A stretch of 64,000 bases of DNA from Opitutaceae bacterium (GTDB taxonomy: Bacteria; Verrucomicrobiota; Verrucomicrobiia; Opitutales; Opitutaceae), in the NCBI GenBank assembly GCA_016711225.1, contig JADJTK010000013.1, positions 143,465 through 207,464 of the forward strand, read 5' to 3'. The number at the start of each line of letters is the position of its first letter. Position 1 is the first letter of the stretch. The notes beneath the pieces are model-generated. The model had not been told where the DNA came from. It was given only the letters and a program-made list of their open reading frames with translations, and searched no databases. Below, one piece after another: positions 58,515-64,000 of the stretch. The translations under genes were made by a program, and so were the position numbers.

Positions 58515-59414
58515 TTACTTGCGGGCGTCGGCGCGGGCGGAGGCGAAGAGGTATTGTTGCGCCAGGCCGGCGAGCGGGCCGAAATGCACCCGGCCAAACT
58601 GGGCGAGTTGCGCCGGTCCCCAGCCGGCGAGGCCGTAGCGGGCCGCCAGCGTTTTCAGAATCCAAACATCCACGGGAAATGCCTCCAGCCGGCCGGCCCC
58701 GAAGAGCAGCACGCAGTCGGCGACTTTTTCGCCCACTCCGGGCAGGGTGGTCAGCTCGGCCTTCGCCTCCGGGTACGGCAGGGCCTCGACCCGCTCGAGC
58801 CAGCCGGGGTGGGTAGCCAGGAAACCGGCGGTCTCGTGCACGTAGCGGGCGCGGAAACCGAGCGCGCAACGGCGTAGTTCCAGTTCGCCGACGGTGGCGA
58901 GGGCCGCCCAGCTCGGCAGGCCGTGGATGCCGGGGGCGAGCTCCGGGCCGAACCGTGAAGCGAGGGTATCGCAGAGTTGCCGGATTTGCGGGATACGCTT
59001 GGTGGAGCTGAGAATGAAGCCGAGCAGTGTCTCCGCAAAGGGCTGTCGCAGCAGGATCAGCCCTGGGCAGGCTGCCAAGGAAGCGGCAAGCGCGGGGTCG
59101 CTTGAGGCGGGCAACCGGGCTAAGGCGGCCTCCAGTTGCGGAGCCATCGCGAGGTAGTGGTGCAGGGCTACTTGGGCGAGGGGGACGGGGGTGGCCGCGC
59201 GGAAGTGCAATCCGGCGTCGACCGCGAGGCGCAACTGGACGACGTGCTCGCCGAATACGCCCTGCCACGCGGCTGGTTCGGGCTGCCAACGCCAGCGGAA
59301 GGCCTGGCCGCCGTCGAGGGTCTCCGCGAAACTGGTGGCGGTGAAGCGATGCTCGAGGCCGAGGGGAGCCCACTCCGACCACCGGGGCACAGGTGCGGCT
59401 GAGTTGTGGCCCAC
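58515..59414 (-). CDS. ogg: 8-oxoguanine DNA glycosylase (OGG1 type)
   Basis: A 299-residue base-excision repair enzyme. The N-terminal beta domain contains LDGGQAFRWRWQ, typical of OGG1. The helix-hairpin-helix is LTTLPGVGEKVADCVLLFGA, with the catalytic Lys in GEKVAD and the acid in FPVDVWILKTLAA (Asp). Its organisation and length match bacterial and eukaryotic OGG1 rather than MutM. It excises 8-oxoguanine from G:C-rich DNA. Single gene, no clear operon partner. Confidence 0.93.
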   Translation of the reverse strand: MGHNSAAPVPRWSEWAPLGLEHRFTATSFAETLDGGQAFRWRWQPEPAAWQGVFGEHVVQLRLAVDAGLHFRAATPVPLAQVALHHYLAMAPQLEAALARLPASSDPALAASLAACPGLILLRQPFAETLLGFILSSTKRIPQIRQLCDTLASRFGPELAPGIHGLPSWAALATVGELELRRCALGFRARYVHETAGFLATHPGWLERVEALPYPEAKAELTTLPGVGEKVADCVLLFGAGRLEAFPVDVWILKTLAARYGLAGWGPAQLAQFGRVHFGPLAGLAQQYLFASARADARK

Positions 59415-59447
59415 GCGAGGGAAGGGGGATGAGCGCTCCGGGTGGCC

Positions 59448-59921
59448 CTAATTCGCCTTGGGCGCGGGCACGCTCCAGAGGAAGCTGGGGGAGTCGGCGA
59501 GCAAGGCGCCGTCGGCGCTGCGGATGGTCACGCGCCAGGCGGCGGGGCGGGTCTGGGTATCGGGCCAGTCGGTCCCGGTGACGCCAACCTGGAAAACCCG
59601 GCGGCCGGCCGGCACGTCGACGGAAAACGGATAGGTGTGGACCTCGGGGCTGCCGGGGAGCACGACCTCGAGCAGGAGCGTGGCGCCGGCCACTGGGGCA
59701 TCGGCCTTGGTGCGGGTGAGAAAGTAGCAGCCGTCGCGTGCCTCGGGTCTGGTGCGCAGGACGGTTTCACGCCCGCTGTTCTCGGTGCCGTCGACGTATT
59801 CCGAGATCCGGCGGAAGGAATCGGCGCTGCGCTGGGTGGGCCAGACGTGCACCACTGTGACGGCGGCTGGAGCCAGAGCGGGGAGGGTGAGCAGAAGCGC
59901 GGTGACGAAACGCGGGAGCAT
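59448..59921 (-). CDS. Secreted protein of unknown function
   Basis: A 157-residue protein from the ATG at 59921, with signal peptide MLPRFVTALLLTLPALAPAA. The mature part is beta-rich (VTVVHVWPTQRSADSFRRIS; GATLLLEVVLPGSPEVHTYP; QVGVTGTDWPDTQTRPAAWR), compatible with an Ig- or jelly-roll-like fold. No family recognised. It lies downstream of the rpmA terminator. Confidence 0.75.
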   Translation of the reverse strand: MLPRFVTALLLTLPALAPAAVTVVHVWPTQRSADSFRRISEYVDGTENSGRETVLRTRPEARDGCYFLTRTKADAPVAGATLLLEVVLPGSPEVHTYPFSVDVPAGRRVFQVGVTGTDWPDTQTRPAAWRVTIRSADGALLADSPSFLWSVPAPKAN

Positions 59922-59973
59922 GGACGAGCGAGTAGCGGGTTGGGAGCGGACAGGCAAGGTCGGGGAGCGGGCG

Positions 59974-60005
59974 AAAAAAAAGCGCACCGCGTGGGCGGTG
60001 CGCTG
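59974..60005 (-). terminator. Terminator of the rplU-rpmA operon
   Basis: On the minus strand arms AGCGCACCGC and GCGGTGCGCT flank a short loop and are followed by eight T residues. Confidence 0.9.
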
Positions 60006-60025
60006 GAAAGTGGTTCGGACGCGGC

Positions 60026-60265
60026 TCAGGCCACGCTGACCATGCGGTGCTTCTTGTCGAAGGTCACCACTCCGTCGCGCAAGGCGAAGAGGGTGAAATC
60101 GCGGCCCGTATCAACGCCGGCTCCGGCGTGGTAGCGGGTGCCGCGCTGGCGGACGATGATGTTGCCAGCGATGGCCTGCTGACCGCCGAAGAGCTTAATG
60201 CCGAGGTTCTTCGGCTTGCTGTCGCGACCGTTGCAGGATGTGCCCTGTCCTTTTTTATGCGCCAT
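60026..60265 (-). CDS. rpmA: 50S ribosomal protein L27
   Basis: A 79-residue L27 beginning MAHKKGQGTSCNGRDSKPKN, with the family core GNIIVRQRGTRYHAGAGVDT. It sits near the peptidyl-transferase centre of the 50S subunit. There is no Firmicutes-type cleavable leader. It follows rplU by nine bases in the standard rplU-rpmA order. Confidence 0.98.
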   Translation of the reverse strand: MAHKKGQGTSCNGRDSKPKNLGIKLFGGQQAIAGNIIVRQRGTRYHAGAGVDTGRDFTLFALRDGVVTFDKKHRMVSVA

Positions 60266-60274
60266 GACGATTCC

Positions 60275-60589
60275 TTAGGCGGAGATGGTTTTGATTTTGA
60301 TGACGGAGAGCTCCTGGCGGTGCCCTTGACGGCGCTCGTAGCCCTTGCGCTTGTTCTTCTTGAAGATGATGACCTTCTTGCCGCGCTTGTTCTCGAGGAT
60401 TTCGGCAGTCACAGAGGCTCCGGCCACCGTGGGGGTTCCGACCTTGATCTCGGCGCCCTCACCGACGGAGAGGACATCGTTGATTTCGACAATGCCTCCC
60501 TTTTCGGACTTCTGAAAACGGTTGACGAACAGCACATCGCCTTCGCTGACGACGAACTGCTGCCCCTGTGTCTTGATGGTGGCTTTCAT
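60275..60589 (-). CDS. rplU: 50S ribosomal protein L21
   Basis: A 104-residue L21 from the ATG at 60589 (MKATIKTQGQQFVVSEGDVL). The C-terminal signature KVIIFKKNKRKGYERRQGHR is exact. Longer in-frame starts reach 61084 but would overlap AmrS and have no support. The leader upstream contains a hairpin described separately. Confidence 0.98.
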   Translation of the reverse strand: MKATIKTQGQQFVVSEGDVLFVNRFQKSEKGGIVEINDVLSVGEGAEIKVGTPTVAGASVTAEILENKRGKKVIIFKKNKRKGYERRQGHRQELSVIKIKTISA

Positions 60590-60630
60590 TGGAAAAGCCT
60601 GCGAAGAAACGGGTCCGGTTGGGGGGAAGC

Positions 60631-60659
60631 AAGACCTTTTTGAACTACTTTGAGGTCTT
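60631..60659 (-). promoter_or_regulatory. Possible rplU leader hairpin
   Basis: On the minus strand arms AAGACCT and AGGTCTT enclose a 15-base A-rich loop 42 bases upstream of rplU. Ribosomal-protein leaders often fold like this for autoregulation, but I see no family-specific consensus. The rest of 60590-60916 holds the divergent promoters of rplU and amrS and no gene. Confidence 0.25.
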
Positions 60660-60916
60660 GGGCTGCTTGGCGGCGGCGCGGACAGGCGCCGGGCTAGGGC
60701 TCCGGGGTTGAGAAAGGGGCGCTTTGGCCCGACCGTCGGCGGCGCCCGGCTCCGCAGTGGGGCGGCGGGCAGTCGAGGCAATCGAATCATGATACGCAAG
60801 GTCAACCGCAGGCGTAGCGACGGCATGGCGAGCGGCACGCCGGTGGCCGGGCGCGGCGGTTCCGGCGGCGGGGGGGGCGCCGGTGCGACCGGACCGGGCC
60901 GGAGTGGAGACGGTCG

Positions 60917-61978
60917 ATGATGAATACGGCGGGCGAACTGCCCTTGGCGCGGTGGTGGCGGCCGTTGGACGCAGGCCGGATCGAGTGCCGGCTGTGCCCG
61001 CGGCAGTGCCGGCTGCGCGACGGCCAGGACGGGTTCTGCTTTGTGCGCGGCAACCGCGGGGGCGCGATGCGGCTGGTCGCCCACGGCCGCAGCAGCGGGT
61101 TCGGCGTCGATCCGATCGAGAAGAAGCCGCTGGCGCAGTTCCTGCCCGGCACGCGTGTGCTCTCATTTGGTACGGCGGGCTGCAACCTCGCCTGCCGTTT
61201 CTGCCAGAACTGGCGCATCAGCCGCGCCCGCGCCGGGGCTCTGGCGGGCGCGCCGGTGGCTCCCGGGTGGATCGCGGCGGCGGCGGTGCGGCAGGGCTGC
61301 CGGTCGGTGGCGTTCACCTACAACGAGCCCACGGTCTTCGCCGAGCAGGCGTTGGAGGTGGCCGCGGCCTGCCACGCGGCGGGCGTGCGCACCGTGGCGG
61401 TGACGGCCGGATACATTGGGGCGGAGGCCCGGGCGGAGTTCTTCGCCGGCATGGATGCGGCCAACGTCGACCTGAAAGCCTTCACCGAGGAGTTCTACCG
61501 CCGCCAGTGCGGCGGCCGGCTCGGCCCGGTGCTGGAGACGCTGGCCTTCCTGCACCGCGAGACGCCGGTCTGGCTGGAGGTGACCACGCTGCTCATCCCC
61601 GGCCTCAACGACAGCGAGGCCGAACTCGGGCGCGCGGCGGAGTGGTTCGCGACCCACCTCGGGCCGGATGTGCCGTGGCATTTCTCGGCCTTCCATCCCG
61701 ACTACCAGTTGCTCGACCGTCCGCCGACTCCGGTGGCCACGCTCGGCCGGGCCCGGCGCATCGCGCAGGCGGCGGGGCTGCGGTATGTGTATATCGGTAA
61801 CGTGCGCGATCCGGAGGGCGGTCGCACCCACTGTCCCCGCTGCGGCCGGGCCGTGATCGAGCGCGACGGCTATCGGTTGACCGGCTGGCACCTGCGGGCC
61901 GGCCGTTGCGCGTATTGCGGGAGCGAAGTCGCCGGGGTGTTCGAGGAAGCGAGTGCGGGAGTAGGGGGGCGCGGGTAG
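60917..61978 (+). CDS. amrS: AmmeMemoRadiSam-system radical SAM protein
   Basis: A 353-residue radical-SAM enzyme. An N-terminal Cys motif (CRLCPRQCRLRDGQDGFC) precedes the SAM cluster CxxxCxxC in FGTAGCNLACRFCQNW. The core contains VAFTYNEPTVF and VDLKAFTEEFYRRQCGG, typical of the AmmeMemoRadiSam protein and its PflA-like relatives. A C-terminal zinc-ribbon-like part (CPRCGRAVIERDGY then CAYCG) is also present. The partners AMMECR1 and MEMO1 are often encoded as neighbours or fused, but not here. Function of the system is unknown. Confidence 0.92.
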   Translation: MMNTAGELPLARWWRPLDAGRIECRLCPRQCRLRDGQDGFCFVRGNRGGAMRLVAHGRSSGFGVDPIEKKPLAQFLPGTRVLSFGTAGCNLACRFCQNWRISRARAGALAGAPVAPGWIAAAAVRQGCRSVAFTYNEPTVFAEQALEVAAACHAAGVRTVAVTAGYIGAEARAEFFAGMDAANVDLKAFTEEFYRRQCGGRLGPVLETLAFLHRETPVWLEVTTLLIPGLNDSEAELGRAAEWFATHLGPDVPWHFSAFHPDYQLLDRPPTPVATLGRARRIAQAAGLRYVYIGNVRDPEGGRTHCPRCGRAVIERDGYRLTGWHLRAGRCAYCGSEVAGVFEEASAGVGGRG

Positions 61979-62006
61979 AAAAAAACCGGCCCAGGTGGGC
62001 CGGTTC
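61979..62006 (-). terminator. Rho-independent terminator for the coiled-coil gene
   Basis: Minus-strand arms CCGGCCCA and TGGGCCGG are followed by seven T residues, directly abutting the amrS stop. Confidence 0.9.
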
Positions 62007-62062
62007 GGGAGCAGACGCAGCGGATGGAGTTCGCGGCCGGCGGCTTGTCCGCCGCCCGTGTA

Positions 62063-62770
62063 TCACTTCTTCGCGGCGGGGGCGGCGGGCTTGGCGGCGG
62101 GTTTGGTCGCGGACTCGTCGGGCGGGGTGAGCAGGCCGGCATTCATGAGCTCCACGTTCATATAGTAGTGGCGGCGGCGCTTGTAGTCCTCCGGAAAGAC
62201 GATGCGATCGATCTGCTGGCGGGCCACCGCGGAGGCGAGGGCGTTGAGCTCCTGCTGGCGGCGCAGGGCCTCCAGGCGGGCGAGCTCGCGGGTCTCGAAG
62301 GCTTTGCGCTCGGACTCGGAATCCTCGAGGGCCTTGAGGGCGGCCAGGCGCTTGGCTTCGGCGTCGCGGGTTTCCTGGTCGCGCAGGGCGGCGAGGCGTT
62401 GGGCTTCGAGTTCAGCCTGCTCGGCGGCGAGGCGGGCGGCTTCCTTCTCGGCGGCGAGGCGGGCGGCGCTTTTCTCGGCGGCGAGGCGGGCGGCTTCGGC
62501 GGCCTCGCGCTCGAGCCGGGTGGCTTCGGCGAGACGGGCGGCCTCCGCGGCGTCCTGCCGGGCCTTGAGCTCGGACAAGCGTTTGGCCTCGGTATCCGCC
62601 TCGGCCCGGCGCAGGGCCTCGAGCCGGGCGCGTTCGGCATCCTGGGCGGCGAGGGCGATACGCTCGGCCTCCTTCTCGCGGGCGACGCGGGCGGAGTGCG
62701 ATTTGTAGGCAAAAATGCCAGCCAGCGCGAGCAGCAGGACAAGGACTCCGACAATGACGCCACGTTTCAT
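62063..62770 (-). CDS. Membrane-anchored Ala/Glu/Arg-rich coiled-coil protein
   Basis: A 235-residue protein from the ATG at 62770. An N-terminal membrane anchor (GVIVGVLVLLLALAGIFAYK) precedes a long uninterrupted helix of Ala, Glu, Arg and Leu heptads with repeated units such as AARLAAEKEAARLAAEQAEL (about residues 40-190). After a short ordered part (IDRIVFPEDYKRRRHYYMNV) the C-terminus is a Pro/Ala/Lys tail. It resembles TolA-like or cell-envelope spacer proteins in layout, though no TolA C-terminal domain is visible. The function is unknown. Confidence 0.8.
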   Translation of the reverse strand: MKRGVIVGVLVLLLALAGIFAYKSHSARVAREKEAERIALAAQDAERARLEALRRAEADTEAKRLSELKARQDAAEAARLAEATRLEREAAEAARLAAEKSAARLAAEKEAARLAAEQAELEAQRLAALRDQETRDAEAKRLAALKALEDSESERKAFETRELARLEALRRQQELNALASAVARQQIDRIVFPEDYKRRRHYYMNVELMNAGLLTPPDESATKPAAKPAAPAAKK

Positions 62771-63045
62771 GGAACAGGATGGTTGGGTTGGAAGTTCGGC
62801 GGGCGGAATGTTTCTGGCAGTCTGCTCAGCCGCGGGCAAGGATAGCCAAGGTGGCGCCGGTGCAAAATACGGACTTTTCGCACTCGGCGGACTGGCGCGG
62901 GCTGCTCATGGACTGGCGGCGGAGAAGAAAGATCCCGGGGAGAGCTGATATCAGAGCCGAGAGTCTGTCGGGAGGGCCCAACAAAAGCTGGACAGCGGAT
63001 CCAGCGTTATGGCTGGGCCGCGGGGCGTGGGGCCCCCGGTTCGTC

Positions 63046-63953
63046 TCACTTCTCCGATGGAAGCGGGAACTCGGCGATGCCTTCGTGGGCGGCGTTGGCG
63101 GCGGCCAGCGGGAGGGCGAAGGCGAGGGCTTCGGGCCAGGTTTTGCCGAGCTGGAAATGGGCGTGCAGCAGCGAGGCGAGCAGGACGTCCCCCGAACCGG
63201 TGGCGGAGACTTCGCGCACCGGCGGCGGGCGCAGCGTGGAGGTGGTGCCGTCCTTGAGTGCACACCACGCCGGCTTCGCGCCGTCGCTAATGATCCAGGC
63301 GGCCACCGGCCAGCGGGCGGCCGCCTCGGCCAAGCGCATGGTGAAGGCGAGCTCGGAGGTGTCGCCCGGGGCGGGAGGGACTAGGCGGTCGAATTCTTCG
63401 CGGTTGATCTTCACCAGGGCCAGCGGGCGATCGACCAGCCATTTGAGCGGCGGGCCGTAGGTGTCGGCCACGATCGGGCCGCGCCAGTGCTTCAGCCACT
63501 CGCGGAAGGCGGCGCCGGCGGGGCCCTCCCAGCCGGGGATGCTGCCGCAGATCGCGAGCACGCTGTCGGCCGGTTCCTCGCCCAGGGCGGCGGCGGCGGC
63601 TCGTACCGCATCTGGGGAGACGGGCTCGTCGGGTCCGAGGAAGGTGGTCTCGGTGCGCAGGCTGCGGATGACGACTCCGCTGCGCGTCTCGGGCTTGGCG
63701 GCGGCGAAGGCTTTCAGGGCGAAGCCGCGCTCGCGCAGCCAGCTTTCAACGACGGCGCCGGTGCCCCTCCGGGGAAACACACCGCACTGTGCGGGCTGCC
63801 GAGGCGTGCGAGCATCTTGGCGACGTTGATGCCCTTGCCGCCGACCTGGAAGGCGGAGCGGGTGGCGCGCTGGGTGCGGCCGGGCTGCCATTCATTGTAG
63901 AAGAGGGTCTGCTCCCAGAGCAGGTTGGCGGTGACGGTGAACAGGTGGGGCAT
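63046..63953 (-). CDS. PfkB-family carbohydrate kinase, frameshifted
   Basis: The start is ATG 63953 (MPHLFTVTANLLWEQTLFYN). The N-terminal substrate site AFQVGGKGINVAKMLARLGS is typical of the 1-phosphofructokinase/ribokinase branch. After AVCFPGG the frame shifts near 63764-63767, where one G is probably missing, and continues as TGAVVESWLRERGF. The ATP-binding motif DTYGPPLKWLVDRPLALVKI is followed by the catalytic region VSATGSGDVLLASLLHAHF, with GSGD in place of the usual GAGD. The product phosphorylates a sugar or sugar phosphate. Intact motifs on both sides of the shift argue for a sequence error. Confidence 0.85.
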
Positions 63954-64000
63954 GGCGCGGAGGAAAAGGGTGGATTCGGCGGTCGAGGACGGCAAATTGC

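Overview
The window is chromosomal DNA, G+C-rich, from a Gram-negative, outer-membrane-bearing bacterium. I infer a verrucomicrobium of the Opitutaceae type. The evidence is the moxR-DUF58-batA-batB-batD aerotolerance cluster with a fused BatD/E, a double-length UvrA, a GldF/GldG-like ABC transporter with a DUF4340 partner, the ydbH-ynbE-ydbL envelope-lipid operon, pseudopilin-type secreted proteins and abundant small palindromic repeats. Nothing looks like a prophage, plasmid, insertion sequence or CRISPR array. Most of the window is ordinary housekeeping and envelope biology, read from both strands.

Layout. 1-779: start of a secreted protein running off the left edge. 1067-1576: GNAT acetyltransferase. 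1862-10606 (minus): Bat operon (MoxR, an inserted DUF4262 gene, DUF58, BatA, BatB, a Gln/Lys/Glu-rich protein, BatD/E). 10675-14349: release-factor-like protein, PEGA lipoprotein (frameshifted), DEAD-box helicase (minus, frameshifted), aspartate kinase. 14592-18567 (minus): zinc/manganese ABC importer, with two foreign-looking genes wedged between ATPase and permease. 18672-25683: M16 peptidase, isochorismatase-like hydrolase, PilB ATPase, HDOD protein. 25917-29882: GpmI (two frameshifts), secreted protein, dCMP deaminase, YqgE/AlgH, conserved protein. 30185-32491: large secreted Ig-like protein. 32650-38937 (minus): giant UvrA. 39255-42725: ydbH-ynbE-ydbL. 42851-48553 (minus): Gld-like ABC system. 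48840-52505: CysJ-like reductase, then fabG-acpP-fabF. 52617-63953: mostly minus-strand genes, including a REC-metallo-beta-lactamase fusion, histidine kinase, KsgA, pseudopilin, 8-oxoguanine glycosylase, ribosomal proteins L27 and L21, radical-SAM AmrS (plus), a coiled-coil protein and a PfkB kinase (frameshifted).

The most striking signal is not a gene. More than a dozen short degenerate tandem arrays have a strict 7-base period (a few have 9 or 6) and occur both between genes and in frame inside genes. Several unrelated repeat cores (ACTTGNN, GATTTTN, GCGGANT, GTTTCGG, TTCTGCN, TAGCGAN) are used. Different cores are often joined without losing the 7-base register. Composite arrays sit in linkers of UvrA, in the metal-binding loop of ZnuA and in a MoxR loop, so unrelated proteins share peptides such as AQSKIGNPKSKI. 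They resemble in style the heptanucleotide STRR repeats of filamentous cyanobacteria. At least four REP-like palindrome families add to this, two of them in frame near the N-termini of Bat proteins.

Caveat on sequence quality: at least five conserved genes carry one- or two-base frameshifts, mostly deletions. The simplest reading is residual consensus error rather than true pseudogenes.
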